The notes: generated by a model from the sequence alone, not told the origin. Numbered from the stretch's first letter, positions 1 through 11,380 are shown. The stretch is 64,000 bases of DNA from Ryuthela nishihirai (GCA_038380435.1 JAWZYU010000001.1:14116001-14180000), one strand, 5' to 3'. Program-made: numbers and translations.

Positions 1-2
1 TC

Positions 3-182
3 CATAACAAAATAAACCTTGCTGTAAATGATGGAGAAATGACTGCTGAAACCCAAGGTAATGAATATGATCTTGTCACGTTAACAAGTGATGGGAATGA
101 AAATAACATTCTTATAAAAAGTGTTACATGTCTCAAAACTAAGAACAAATTTACTTTATGTACGAAGTATGGTAAACAGTAG
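3..182 (+). CDS. Possible 3' end of a coding exon (partial, unrecognised)
   Basis: The frame is open from the window edge for 59 codons and closes with TAG at 180-182. The peptide is polar, rich in Asn, Thr, Glu and Lys (for example TSDGNENNILIK), with no transposon motif I recognise. An AATAAA hexamer at 202-207, 20 bases after the stop, would suit a 3' end. No splice site can be judged because the frame begins off-window. In AT-rich DNA a 60-codon open frame can occur by chance, so this is a weak call. It could also be the end of an unrecognised mobile element. Confidence 0.25.
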   Translation, partial: HNKINLAVNDGEMTAETQGNEYDLVTLTSDGNENNILIKSVTCLKTKNKFTLCTKYGKQ

Positions 183-1011
183 AAATTAAGTTATCTATGA
201 AAATAAAAGATGTCTGTCTGTCTGTGGCAGCCATAACTCATTGGGAAATCGTAGTAGACGCTTTAAAATTTCGCAATTTTTTTTGGTTCTCCTCCTGTTC
301 ATGTGTCTAATTTCATATCGAAATTCCAAAAGTGGTAGCTTGCTAGAAGCAAAATTATTCATCATGCTATTCCTACGGGAAATGGTAACTGCTGCCAAAT
401 CCATTGTTCCCATAGACGATGTGGGTTTCTTTGAGCTCATTTTGCGATAACTATCGAACGGTTGCCTTGATCATTTTGCAATTTGGTACATTGATTCTGT
501 TGATCATGTTGGAAGATTAAACATATTCGTTTATTAGAACAAAAATGAAAGCAGGAATCGTCTAAGTAGAATACAATATTCATAATACAATTCGTTTCAT
601 TCTAAACCAGTAGATATTTAAAAATGGTTTTCTGTATCGTATATTTTGCTCTTTTCTGATCATTTCACCCGCTTACAAGCGCGACTTAGCAAAAGGTCGA
701 AAATTTAATTTTCAAATTGCACATACGTATTGAGTTTCATTTGCATTCCTGTTGCGGCATTTAGTTATTTTTTCAATGCCAAGGGATCACAGATAAAATA
801 ATAAACTGCTGTTCCAATTAGCACCTGTATGAAAATTCTAGCAGAACTTGGCTTTTTTTTTTGGTGGCTTAAAATAACCTGTAAAATTGATGGCGCAATA
901 GGGCAAATCCTATGAAATGCAAAGCTTAGGTTCAGCTTGAAAACGAAACTTTCAACCTGTTGTTAAGTCACGTATTTAATAAGATACCCCTATATCATTA
1001 TCGGCGAAATG
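183..1011. other. No recognisable gene
   Basis: AT-rich sequence. A short (GTCT)n tract lies near 211-224. Overlapping frames between 195 and 450 on both strands are low-complexity and match nothing I recognise. Confidence 0.6.
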
Positions 1012-1424
1012 ATTAAAAAAGGGGGGTGGGGTGGCTCAATCGGTAGCGCGCCAGACTCGTAATCTGTAGTTCCCAGGTTCGAGTCCCAGCTAGGTCAGCT
1101 TTGAGATTTATCTCCGCAAAATTCCCCGCCCTGCCCACGGTCAGTAGGGGACACTGATGGGCTTGGAAAGACCGCCGTCCGTCGGATGGGACGTTAAGCC
1201 GTGGGCCGTGTGCGGGAGAGCCATACCCTGTGCAAGTTAAAGAACACGCTGGATGGCTTTGACGGGAGGCTACCATCTGTCTCCCAACAGCTGTTCCAGT
1301 GGGTCCCCTCACCCAACCTTCTCTGAGCCTTCGGGGTCCATGTGACCTGGCCATTTAGCCCATGGTGTGCAAAAAAGTGCCGCTCAGAGGTAAAACAACC
1401 CAATCCAACCCAAATTAAAAAAGG
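1012..1424 (+). mobile_element. SINE-1 copy 1, tRNA-derived, full length with TSD
   Basis: The tRNA-like head carries an A box (GGCTCAATCGGTAGCGC) and a B box (GGTTCGAGTCC). A body of about 330 bp follows and ends in AAAACAACCCAATCCAACCC. Target-site duplications ATTAAAAAAGG lie at 1012-1022 and 1414-1424 (11/11). The anticodon-loop position reads CTCGTAA, hinting at a tRNA-Thr(CGT)-like ancestor, but the fold is degenerate, so this is not a tRNA gene. The family has about 16 copies in the window. Confidence 0.93.
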
Positions 1425-2309
1425 ACAAAATATACGATAGAGAAAAATTTCAAATATCTACACTGGTTTAGCATTTAAGTTAAATGAGTTATATGAATCT
1501 TGAATTCTATTCAGTCGATTAGCGCTCTCACTTGTTCTAATCGAAGGATCTTATTAATCTTCAAACATGACAGGTACTTTTATGTGCAGAACCAATGTAC
1601 AAAATATCAGGCTGATGAAGGCAACAGTTCGAGTTACTGTGAAATAAACACACATAAACTTATGTCTGCAATGGCGTTTGTGGCACCAAGGAAAGAATGT
1701 CCCTAAGAAAATGCTGCAAATCTTCGAACTTAGGGCGTCTTCATTCTATCCTTACTACATCCATGATTACAACACTAACATATATACGTGCTAAAACTGT
1801 GCTAAGTGGTTGGAGGGAGTGAGGGAGGGTAGGGGGTATTCTCACAAACTAAATTTGCAGCAAAAAACAGAATATGCATAGTGCATATTAAAAGTGAGAC
1901 TCAGGCAGCTCCAGGTAGAGTTCAGCAGTTTTTGATATAAATAGAGTGAGAATGCACGAACAGAAAAATGAACTAATTGAAGAAGTTAACACCTGGACAG
2001 AGAGTTCGTAATTAAATCAACAAATGTGAGATCAAAGTAAAAGTATGAAAGCATGTCACCAGAAACATAACAGAAAAGATGAATATTCTGATGAATTTCT
2101 AAGAGACTTGAAGATTTAAATGAAAAATTCAAACGGTGCGTTTTAAAAGGAAATGAATAAATTACTGAATTATAAGAGTGGAAAGCTTAGTTCCCACAAA
2201 TGTCGCATATTGCGCAAATTTGTTGAATTACCCTTAAAAAGAATAACAGAAATATCGAAAATATCCTTTATAATTAATTTATATGGAATTACGTGGGCCA
2301 ATATATGTA
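1425..2309. other. No recognisable gene
   Basis: Apparently unique AT-rich DNA between a SINE and a LINE. The open frame at 1500-1706 has no recognisable motif. Confidence 0.55.
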
Positions 2310-2978
2310 AATGGTAGCTAGATAGTCACTGGAAGGAGAGCGATGCACCAGTCCCCTGTGATGATGCATAGAACCGGCCAGGCCTAACACCTAATGTCCG
2401 ACCCCGCCTTCTCGTGTTGCAGTCTTTTAGTACCTTCAAAAGAGATACTCTTTTGTAGAAGTGAATGGAAGGGGAGGGCTGACAGATTAGTGTGGCCTAC
2501 TGATCGGGACAACTATGGCTACTTTTCTTCTTTTTTTCCACCCTGCTGAGGATTGGTCAACTACACAAGGACTTAAATTTACTGGATTAAGGTTCTGAGC
2601 TTGATTATGGATCCTGATTTTGCTGCAATGGTGGGCTTCTGTGGAGGGAGAATCCTGCACTGTGTTTTCTGTTTATTTGTGGGTTGAGGAGCCCCAAGTG
2701 GATATATCCATCACAGGATATGTTTATCAGCTGGTGGTTAATCCTGAGCAGAGGCCATTGTAGGCACCTGAAGCCTCTTATTAACTGGCAACATCAAATT
2801 CTACGTTGGAGGAAGTCTTCCAGTATAGATAGCTTCAGCGTTTAGTAGTGGGGGAACGGGTATTTGCCCAATGCCTGCGATTAGGGGGCTGTTTGATATT
2901 GTCGGCATTCTCTCTCTCAATAGACATAGTTTCTTTAAACATCCAAATAACCATTTTCTCTCAATACGTAGTTGAAAT

Positions 2979-3464
2979 GTGAGGACTCTGCACAGAGCTT
3001 TTTCTCTTGATGTCCTCACACAAGAATTCCACCATTATAATTTAGTTATTCTTTGCTTGCAAGAGACCAGATGGACAGATAAAGGTCAGATTCTTAAAAA
3101 TAATCTTAAATTTCTCTTTTCAGGGAGGGACGACAATAGGCGTCACCAAGGCGTGGGTCTGCTTCTCAGCAGACACGCTAGTGATGCTCTTCTAGGATAT
3201 GAGTGCATTAATGAAAGGTTTCTTACAGCAAAATTTCAGACAAGTGTTAAATACTTGAATGTTATCTGCTGTTATGCCCCCACTGAGGATGCCGATGAGG
3301 ATGAGAAGGATAGGTTTTATGAACAACTTCAGGATATTTTAAATTCTGTCAAGAAAGGAGATATTACCCTTGTTCTAGGTGACTTCAATGCCAAAGTTGG
3401 TACTGACTCTGACCTTTGGGAAAGGGTGATTGGTCCTTTTGGTATTGGTAGCTGGAGATATTAA
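2979..3464 (+). pseudogene. LINE AP-endonuclease domain, truncated by tandem duplication
   Basis: A 161-residue frame covers the N-terminal part of an apurinic/apyrimidinic-type endonuclease, which nicks target DNA to prime reverse transcription. Visible motifs are ETRW (the metal-binding Glu strand), an ICCYAPTEDADEDEKD strand-loop and GDFNAKVG (the catalytic Asp/Asn loop). The frame ends in SWRY-stop because a 97-bp duplication, not a multiple of three, displaces it. The missing C-terminal part, with the Asp-His motif GSDHYLV, is in a different frame at 3536-3868. The start chosen by frame analysis is not necessarily the original initiator. It is non-functional as it stands. Confidence 0.85.
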
Positions 3465-3550
3465 CTTTGTTCTAGATAACTTCAATGTCGAAGTTGGCAC
3501 TGACTCTGACCTTTGGGAAAGGGTGATCGGCCCTTTTGGTATTGGTAGCT
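3357..3550 (+). repeat. 97-bp tandem duplication inside LINE copy A
   Basis: Units 3357-3453 and 3454-3550 both begin GGAGATATTA and end GGTATTGGTAGCT. They differ by several substitutions, so the duplication is not recent. It causes a frameshift in the endonuclease. Confidence 0.88.
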
Positions 3551-4535
3551 GCAATGGCAATGGGCAGTCTCCTACAGGTAAGTAAACTCAATGGTTTCAG
3601 AATAACTAACATTTATTACAAGCATCGCGACATACATGAGTACACATGTGTTTCATCTGATGGGCTGCATAAGAATATGATTGATTATATATTAATTAAC
3701 AGCAAAAGGTCTAGTTGTGGTAGGAATACAAGGTCATATAGGGGAGCTGAAATTGGATCTGACCATTACCTTGTTAAAAGTGTTTTGCAACTTAAACTTA
3801 AGAAGTGTTGTGCTAAGGTTAAAAATTTTACCTTTAATACTGAAGCTCTGAAAGATCCAGTTACTTAGTCATTATGACAGTCATGGTTTGCTTACTACTG
3901 AAGTTGAGGGAGAATGGGACCCTTTTAAACAGGCTTTTTTGGAACTAACAGTACTCTTTTTTGGAAAAAAGGAGCAAACGAGACAGAATTATTTGAGTGA
4001 TCAGGCACTTGAGATTATTTCAGAAACAAAGAACTTCAGGAATGTCCTTAATTAATACCCTACTAGTCCTAATAGAAAGCATTACAGATAGCTTAATAAA
4101 CGTGTAAAGGATCAGTTAGCTGCTGATAAGAATCTTTTTGTTGATGGCTTGGCTGACAAAGCCGAGGAAGCAGTTAGAGAGCAGAACAGCAGAGAGCTGT
4201 ACCAGATAGTTAATATTTTTTGTGGTAGAAAACGGACAGGTATACAGGGATTGAAGGATAAACAAGGTAAGGCTATAGAAGGTGAAAATTTTGTCGTGGC
4301 TAGGTGGGCTGAGCATTTCAGTGATGTTCTAAACAATGTGGTTAATTCTACTCCCATTCTTTGTAATGATGATAGATGCATAACTGACTTTAATATTGGC
4401 CCTATAACACAGTCTGAAGGATTTTGGCAATTTCTAAACTTAAATTTCATAAATCCCCATGAATATATGAAATTACTACGGAAATGCTTAGATTGGAATG
4501 TTTCTGTTACCACTTGGATGACTGAAATTTTGAAT

Positions 4536-5141
4536 TAACTGATCCTTTACACGTTAATTAAGCTCTCTGTAATGCTTTCTATTAGGACTAGTAGGGTATT
4601 TCTGCAGTTCTTTCTTTCGGAAATAAGCTCAAATGCTTTATCACTCAAATAATTATGCCTCATCTGCTCCTTTTTTGCCTAAAAGAGTTCTGTTAGTCTC
4701 CAAAAAAGGCTGTTTAAAACGGTCCCATTCTTCCTCAACGTAATGACTAAGTAACCTATCATGGTAAGTTTTAGCTATAACTGGGTCTTTCAGAGCTTCA
4801 GGATTAAAGGTAAAATTTTTAACCTTAGAACAATACTTATTAAGTTTAAGTTGCAAGACACTTTTAACAAGATAATTGTCAGATCTAATTTCAGCTCCCC
4901 TATATGACCTGGTATTCATAACAGAACTAGCCCGTTTGTTAATTAATATATAATCAATCATATTCTTATGCAGTCCATCTGGTGAAACCCATGTGTAACT
5001 TATGTATGCCACGGTGTTTGTAATAAATTAGTTATTCTAAAACCATTAAGTCTACTTACCTGTAGGAGATGTTACCCATTGCCATTGCAGCTACGAATAC
5101 CAAAAGGACCTATCACCCCACCTGAAAGGTCAGAGTCAGTA
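4536..5141 (-). mobile_element. RTE-type LINE, copy B (inverted endonuclease fragment)
   Basis: On the minus strand a 119-residue frame (4653-5012) contains SPDGLHKNMIDYILIN, SYRGAEIRSDNYLV and LQLKLNKYC. This is the same endonuclease C-terminal half and linker seen in copy A at 3536-4110. The fragment meets copy A tail-to-tail at about 4535, where GATCAGTTA reads outward on the minus strand. It ends near 5141 inside the sequence equivalent to the GTACTGACTCTG segment of copy A. Because it duplicates part of copy A rather than supplying a missing part, simple twin priming of one element does not explain it. Confidence 0.85.
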
Positions 5142-5800
5142 CAATCTCTGGACTGGTTCCAATTTCTTTTACATATCTTAATTTGTACACAATATATATT
5201 GTTTCGCTTTTGTCTGCTGCAATTCTTAGAATTTTTTAAATATTTGAAAAGCTTGGCATTCTTTAGTAACGGTTTGTAGTTTTTTTTAAATATAATGAAG
5301 TTTGCATTTTTTGTGTTAATATTCATTTTTGAATTCTTCCTTTTGTTACAATTACTTTTCTTGATTTGAACATTTTCTAGGCGGTGGTTGCACTTTTGTC
5401 CCCTGTGGCGTTCCATACAGATTAAAATTAAGTCCTTTGCCCATGGCTGTAATTAATTTTGTGCGGAGGGTGTCCTTGGTTGGGTTGATGGTACACTTTG
5501 ATGCACTCTCTCTATGTTTCTTTTTTTTTTTCATTTCTTTGAAACTTTGCTTCTTCAGTTTCAAGTTCATCACGTTAAATTTTTTTGCCATTTTTGTTTT
5601 TCCATTTTAAGGGATTATTTTACGATTCGTTTAATTTTTGCTAGGTCTTCATCTAGTATGGCTTTAATTTCTAAATCACTTTTCCTTATTTTTCTATAAA
5701 TTTCTTTCTTACCTATAAAAGATTTTATTCTAAAAAAAAAGTCTTTGGTGTCTTTGTTTATGCAAAAGTTTCAAGCGTTAACAATTAGTTTTGAAGATAG
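5142..5800 (-). other. Lys/Asn-rich broken open frames, origin unknown
   Basis: Minus-strand frames at 5072-5416 and 5352-5591 plus an upstream stretch (5600-5720) encode very Lys-rich peptides such as GKKEIYRKIRKSDLEIK and KKKKHRESASKC. They directly precede copy B on the same strand. This could be the relic of an ORF1-like protein or AT-driven noise. No Cys-His knuckle is visible. A T-run lies at about 5517-5531. Confidence 0.3.
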
Positions 5801-6970
5801 AATTTTTTGTGTTTTTCGAAGATATGTGTGTCACAAAGATTTATTCTCAATTTCGTAAGAGGTTTCAGTTGACCAAAAATTCTGCAATATTTTTGCAAAT
5901 CCGCCAAGTTTTTTTTGCCAAATACGATCTAATTTTAATAATAGTTAGATTCAAATTGTATTATAGTTATTGTATTATAGTTGCCACAGTTAGTGCAAAA
6001 TGTTACATAATCATTATTTTTTCACTTATGAATAATTAAATATCAAATATATCGGTCACTGAATGCGATCATTCAAGCAAGTCGATCATAGAACATGGCA
6101 TAAAAACCGATACCAAGTGTAATTTACTACTCCTAAGCCTGGAAGGGTAAATATTTGTCACCCATAACTTTTCCTCTTCAAGGCATGCGACATGAACTAC
6201 AATTATATTCTGCGTTTATCAAAAATAATTATCCATATGTAGTTATAACACATCTAGAACTACATATCTATACTTGTCGATCTGACTTCAAACAAAAATT
6301 TACTTTCTAACAGATACTTCTGAAAGAGTGGCTCAGAAGATTCGAGTTCGAACCAGGAACAACCCACAAGCTAGTAATACACAGTCATGTACTCACTAAA
6401 TGTAGCTGTGATGAGTAGAGGATTTAATAACAGACAAATGCAAAGTTGGTTTGAACAATAATAAAAAAAGATTTAAATTTATTTAAATTTTCAAATCAAC
6501 ATAATTCCTCCACCAACTTATAAAGGTGGATAAATTCACATTACAATACGTTATCCTATTTCCAATCCACTCGAATAAATTCAATATTATAAAGTGACAG
6601 TCAAAATATTAAAGAAGAGTGACAACAATCAGATTAATATGAATTAAAACGATTATACCCTGATTTAAGATATATCCAGAACGAAAACGGAGTTCCGCTG
6701 GACTACAGTTGTGCACTCGGAAAAAATAAACAATTATTTCGAAGACAGGAGACCGAACACGGGTCCTGTTAACACCATCACCCCGCACCGAATCCATTCA
6801 CAGGCTGAAGCGAGGCAATAACTCAGGCAACCACGGGAATCCTCCAACACTAGGGGCCAATCAGATGCCATTCCCGAGCAAACACAACGTCCGCAGTTAT
6901 TACACGAGTGGGACGGAGTTTTGTTGCCAGATCCCAAGAGTAAAAAAAACGAAATTACAAATACGAATAG
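5801..6970. other. No recognisable gene
   Basis: AT-rich, with short frames lacking motifs. A GTTCGAACC-like string near 6349 resembles a B box, but there is no A box and no cloverleaf. Confidence 0.5.
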
Positions 6971-8071
6971 GTCCGCGACCTATCATATTAAAGAAAAAAA
7001 TGACCTTGCAGAAGACAAAATCAATGAGCAAAACGAATTTGACATTCCTTCCGTTCTGTAAAAAGAGGAGAACATTTCTTTGAAATGTTTCCAACGACCG
7101 CACCAGGAACTTAGATGGTTATGTGGATCATCACAGGCAGTGGCGTAAAAAAAGAGAATGGGATTATAACCCCACTTTGACAGTCTAAATAATGTGTATT
7201 TTATGAAGAGGTCCTGGAAAATCATGCACTTAAGACATCACCCTTATATTCAAACATATCAACTCCCTACCTCCATGAAGAAGCCTATTCAAATGATACA
7301 TTAAAACGTTTGTGGATGGGTATTCTATTACTGTTTTGGGGCGGGGGTGGCTCAGTCGGTAGCGCGCCAGGCTTGTAATCTGTAGTTCCCAGGTTCGAGT
7401 CCCAACTGGGTCAGCGTTGAGATTTATCTCCGCAAAATTCCCCGCCCTGCCCACGGTCAGTAGGGAACACCGATGGGCTTGGAAAGGAAGCCGTCCGTCG
7501 GAGTCCTTTCCAAGCCCATCGGTGTCCCCTACTGCATTACTGTCCCCTACTGATTACAAGCCTGGCGCGCTACCGACTGAGCCACCCCCGCCCCAAAACA
7601 GTAATAGAATACCCATCCACAAACGTTTTAATGTATCATTTGAATAGGCTTCTTCATGGAGGTAGGGAGTTGATATGTTTGAATATAAGGGTGATGTCTT
7701 AAGTGCATGATTTTCCAGGACCTCTTCATAAAATACACATTATTTAGACTGTCAAAGTGGGGTTATAATCCCCTTCTCTTTTTTTACGCCACTGCCTGTG
7801 GCGTAAAATATGCCACTGCCTGTGGCGTATGATAGGTCGCGGATGGGACGTTAAGCCGTGGCCCCGTGTGCGGGAGAGCCATACCCTGTGCACGTTAAAG
7901 AACACGCTGGATGGCCTTGACGGGAGGCTACCATCTGTCTCCAACAGCTGTTCCAGTGGGTCCCCTCCCCCCAACCTTCTCTGAGCCTTCGGGGTCCATG
8001 TGACCTGGCCATTTAGCCCATGGTGTGCAAAAAAGTGCCGCTCAGAGGTAAAACAACCCAACCCAACCCTA
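6971..8071. mobile_element. Fold-back SINE-1 complex (SINE split by an inverted copy of its own head and flank)
   Basis: A plus-strand SINE-1 head starts near 7338 and runs to GCCGTCCGTCGGA at about 7501. It is followed at once by the reverse complement of that head and of the flanking host DNA (7504-7800 mirrors 7132-7488). A further inverted piece, TATGATAGGTCGCGGA at 7828-7843, mirrors 6972-6987. The SINE body then resumes with GGATGGGACGTTAAGCC at about 7841 and ends normally near 8070. The apical loop is about 15 nt (7489-7503). The right arm lacks roughly 95 bp of the SINE head, so it is slightly shorter than the left. CCACTGCCTGTGGCG is repeated at the outer end. Confidence 0.9.
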
Positions 8072-8217
8072 CCTCCATATTTTAAGTTTATGAGAACGCC
8101 ATTGATTACAGGTCAACGATGTATCAGTGGCGTACTCATAAGTAAGTATGTGCCTACCACTACAAGCCATTTAAAAGGTTACTCTTTGAAGAAATCATCA
8201 CAGTTATTTCTCTGTTC

Positions 8218-8627
8218 CTTTACAGATACGGGGCGGGGGTGGCTCAGTCGGTAGCGCGCCAGGCTCGTAATGTGTAGTTCCAGGTTCGAGTCCCAGCTGG
8301 GTCAGCGTTGAGATTTATCTCCGCAAAATTCCCCTCCCTGCCCACGGTCAGTAGGGGGACACCGATGGGCTTGGAAAGGACGCCGTCCGTCGGATGGGAC
8401 GTTAAGCCGTGGCCCCGTGTGCGGGAGAGCCATAACCTGTGCACGTTAAAGTACACGCTGGATGGCCTTGACGGGAGGCTACCATCTGTCTCCCAACAGC
8501 TGTTCCAGTGGGTCCCCCTCCCCCAACCTTCTCTGAGCCTTCGGAGTCCTTGTGACCTGGCCATTTAGCCCATGGTGTGCAAAAAAGTGCCGCTCAGAGG
8601 TAAAACAACCCAACGCTTTACAGATAC
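8218..8627 (+). mobile_element. SINE-1 copy 3, full length with 12-bp TSD
   Basis: The head TGGCTCAGTCGGTAGCGC and B box GGTTCGAGTCC are followed by the complete body and an AAAACAACCCAAC tail. Flanking CTTTACAGATAC at 8218-8229 and 8616-8627 is a perfect duplication, which directly marks retroposition. Confidence 0.95.
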
Positions 8628-8935
8628 ACGCTTGCCTGACTTGGCATAATCAAGAGAATCCGACTGTTTAGCGAGCTAGCTTCCCAGGTCACAAGAACCC
8701 TGAGACTCGGGAGAGAACCTTGAGACATTTATGGAGAGAAGAGTAGCACAAGAGACAAAGGGAGAAAAATAAACTTGGCTTTGATGTAAAAATTTGACAA
8801 GGAGTGAACAATGAATAATGCTGAATTTTCATTCTAACCATTAAAATAGCCTTAAAAATACAATAGATCATGTAATAAAAGAAGTAAAGCTGCAAAAAAA
8901 TGCGTTTTGCAGCTCTTTTAAAAGTTACATAAAGG

Positions 8936-9217
8936 GTTGGGTTGTTTTACCTCTGAGCGGCACTTTTTTACACACCATGGGCTAAATGGCCAGGTCACAT
9001 GGACCCCGAAGGCTCAGAGAAGGTTGGGGGAGGGCCACGGCCTAACGTCCCATCCGACGGACGGCGGCCTTTCAAAGCCCATCGGTGTCCCCTACTGACC
9101 GTGGGCAGGGCGGGGAATTTTGCGGAGATAAATCTCAACGCTGACCCAGCTGGAACTCGAACTTGGGAACTACAGATTACGAGCCTGGCGCGCTACCGAC
9201 TGAGTCACCCCCGCCCC
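8936..9217 (-). mobile_element. SINE-1 copy 4, minus strand, internally deleted
   Basis: It reads from the tail complement GGGTTGGGTTGTTTTAC to the head complement CTACCGACTGAGTCACC. About 115 bp are missing between AAGGTTGGGGGAGGG and CCACGGCCTAACG. No clear target-site duplication is visible. Confidence 0.9.
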
Positions 9218-9848
9218 GCCGTGCTTATTGAAGAAATATCGGATTCTTCTTAAATACAGCTTTAAAAGAAATTCTCTGGCTGGAATTAAAGGAAAGTTTC
9301 TCACTATTAAGCATGTGGCAATCCATGAACATGCATGTTGAGAAAATCTTCATAGTTGAAGAAATTTTCGGTAAACAAAACGCTCGACTGTTTCTCATAA
9401 TTCTCGAGAAGTTTGATTCCAAAGGTTGAAAGAGATTATTCTACTTCTTCTGTTATGGTTTGAGGGAATATGACTTAAAGAAGTGAGTAAACTTCACTTC
9501 TAGAAAGAAAAAAATGTTAAGATATCATCCAAAACACATAAACAAAATCTCAATAAATAAATAAATTAATTAATGAATAAATGAAAACTAAAATGACAAA
9601 TAAAGAATGAATAAATGAAACATGATATATATATAAATTAAATAATAAAAAAATAAGATAAAAATATCCAGAGAATGTTAGTTCGAAAGTTAACAAAACT
9701 ATCTCTCAAAATGGAATTTTCTAGTCTAGCTTCAAAAATGTTCAGGAACTTATACAATCGGATTATACTGAATTTAAGCATAAATCAGGAGAATATTTAA
9801 ATAAGAGAGATGTCAGTCATATAATACTAATATAACTCAGTGAAAAAT
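9218..9848. repeat. AT-rich intergenic with AATA/ATGA simple repeats
   Basis: A degenerate AATAAATA/AATGAATA low-complexity stretch lies at about 9550-9660. No gene is recognisable. Confidence 0.6.
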
Positions 9849-9849
9849 G

Positions 9850-10690
9850 TCGATCAAACGTATATACCGAAGATCCAAAACATTATGACCAGCGTGTCTT
9901 TGTGCAAAAAGAATCAACTGCAGGTAAACGAAGGCGCGTGTGAAGGTCATGAAACGGTATAAATAATACCTGATACTGAGCTCTGTTAATCAGCGTTATT
10001 CTTATTATTCAGGAAAGGCAGCGGACATAAGTGAGTTTACGTCAAGGTGTGTGGGTTTCTCACGGTCAGCAGGGGTTAGTACCTTCAAAAAGTGGTCCGA
10101 GGAGGGAAAAACCACGAACCGCCTGCAAAGTGTGGTCCGACCACGGCTCATCGATGCTAGAGGTGAGCGAAGGCTATCCCCTATGCTACGAGAATACGGG
10201 CTAACAGAAGGGATATTGTGGCGTAACTCGCCCGTAATTTGAATCCTGGTGACAGGAGTAATGTGTCACATTAAAAGTCATTTGAGTCACAACACACAGT
10301 ACATCGAACTCTGCTGAAAATGGGGATGCGTAGCCACAGGCCGCTTTGTGTGCCCATGTTAACCTCGGTTTCTTCGTCGAAAGCGCCTACAATGGACACT
10401 CGAGCATCAAAACTGGACCTTGAATGATTGGAGGAAGGTCGTCTGGTCCTATGAATCTCGTTTCCTGTTGCACCATGTGGACGGCCAGGTACGTGTGCGT
10501 CGTTTACTTGGGGAAGTGTTGACACCAGGATGCACTGTGGGATGAAAACAAGCAGGTGGAGGAAGTGTAGTGTTTTGGACAATGCTCTGCTGGTAAACCC
10601 TGAGAAAGCCAGTCATCTGCAGGAAACTATGACGTCTACCACCTACCTAAACATCATTTCAGACCAGGTATACTGGTAGTCCATAGTATA
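9850..10690 (+). pseudogene. Tc1/mariner-type transposase relic
   Basis: The N-terminal helix-turn-helix region is readable at 10051-10200 (STFKKWSEEGKTTNRLQS, VRPRLIDARGERRLSP). After a gap and frame changes come RRKRLQWTLEHQNWTL and DWRKVVWSYESRFLLH (about 10370-10480), then RVRRLLGEVLTPGCTV and QAGGGSVVFWTMLC (to about 10590). This block order is that of Tc1-like DD34E transposases. The usual WSDESRF reads WSYESRF, so the catalytic Asp is lost, and stops occur throughout. AAAACATTATGACCAG near 9879 resembles a Tc1-type terminus, but a matching right end was not found. Confidence 0.8.
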
Positions 10691-10760
10691 CCAGGTATAC
10701 TGTGTTTTTATAGTTTTTCTGCTCCATAGTATACCAGTTATACTATGAAGTCCAGCTGCT
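10660..10760. repeat. Cluster of GTATACC/GGTATAC palindromic motifs
   Basis: CCAGGTATACTGG, CCATAGTATACCAGGTATACTG and CCATAGTATACCAGTTATACTATGG-like strings are interleaved in both orientations within 90 bp and can form hairpins. This may be the decayed terminus of the Tc1 relic. Confidence 0.5.
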
Positions 10761-10817
10761 GCTAACGAATATGAAATACCCTTTTTCAAACAGCCTTGTA
10801 TCTTTTATTTTTGAGTT

Positions 10818-10975
10818 CTTTTGTGCACAAAATGGGCTAAATGGTCAGTGACAAGGACTCCAAGAGTTCAAAGTTTGATAGCAGACCCACTGAACAGCTA
10901 TTAAGAGACAGATGGCAGATTCCTGTCAAGGGCAATCAAGTGTTTCCTTACCTGCTCAGGGTATGACTGAAACTG
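10818..10975 (-). mobile_element. SINE-1 relic, minus strand, old
   Basis: The order matches the SINE-1 3' half in reverse: GGGCTAAATGGTCAG, ACAAGGACTCC, CAGCTATTAAGAGACAGATGG and TCCTGTCAAGG. Divergence is high and the head is absent. Confidence 0.8.
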
Positions 10976-11164
10976 CATACAATGTTTTCAAAAAGAAAAA
11001 AAAATCTTGAATTTTTACTTCCTAACCTTGGGGATGAACAAATCGAGCCCTGCCCTCGACTATTACACCTTGCATCTATATGTCGAATTTCTACCATAAC
11101 TAGATCGTTATGACGATAATCTAAAATTTGGTATTTTTTGATATTTTACCATTTTTCAATGGTA

Positions 11165-11352
11165 GAAATTCAAATGGTTAGCACTCTTGGCTACTGATCT
11201 ACGGTACCTGGGTTCGAGCCCCGGGTAAGGCATGGATGTTCGTGTCGTTTTTCTGCTGAGGGCTTGCCATCCTCTCAGACCTTCTACTTTCGCATATAAA
11301 CTGACAGGCTCTTGTCAGACCTCTGTAGGAAGCAGCTGCTCGAGGGGGTATT
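11165..11352 (+). mobile_element. SINE-2 copy, tRNA-derived
   Basis: The head carries ATGGTTAGCACTC (A-box-like) and CTGGGTTCGAGCCCCGGG (B box). The body shares CTGCTGAGG, GCCATCCT, AGACCTTCTACT, AACTGACAGGCTCTTGTCAG, AGCAGCTGCT and GAGGGGGTATTT with the minus-strand copy at 41222-41420. That match defines a second SINE family, unrelated in body to SINE-1. Confidence 0.85.
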
Positions 11353-11380
11353 TTTTTTTAATATTGAAAAATATGAATAC

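Larger units (their letters stand above)
2310..4535 (+). mobile_element. RTE-type LINE, copy A (5' half, broken)
   Basis: The 5' UTR (about 2310-2970) is clearly homologous to the start of copy D at 53847. The AP-endonuclease domain follows: NVRTLHRAFS, LCLQETRW, CCYAPTEDADEDE and GDFNAKVG at 2979-3464, then MIDYILIN and GSDHYLVKS at 3536-3868. The linker to the reverse transcriptase is at 4149-4535. A 97-bp tandem duplication shifts the frame and stops interrupt the rest. The copy breaks at about 4535, just before the reverse transcriptase, where an inverted fragment of the same family begins. The endonuclease style and the C-terminal motifs of sister copies fit the RTE/BovB clade, a family-level inference. 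Confidence 0.9.

Noticed and set aside
1021..1095. tRNA gene at SINE heads
   Set aside because: A and B boxes are present but the stems do not pair properly, and the sequence is followed by the SINE body in every copy. These are tRNA-derived promoters and not functional tRNAs.
8308..8568. Recurring short proteins in SINEs (for example MRFISAKFP..., ARSQGLRRLREG...)
   Set aside because: They recur because the SINE recurs. Frames differ between copies and are broken by indels, so there is no sign of selection on coding.
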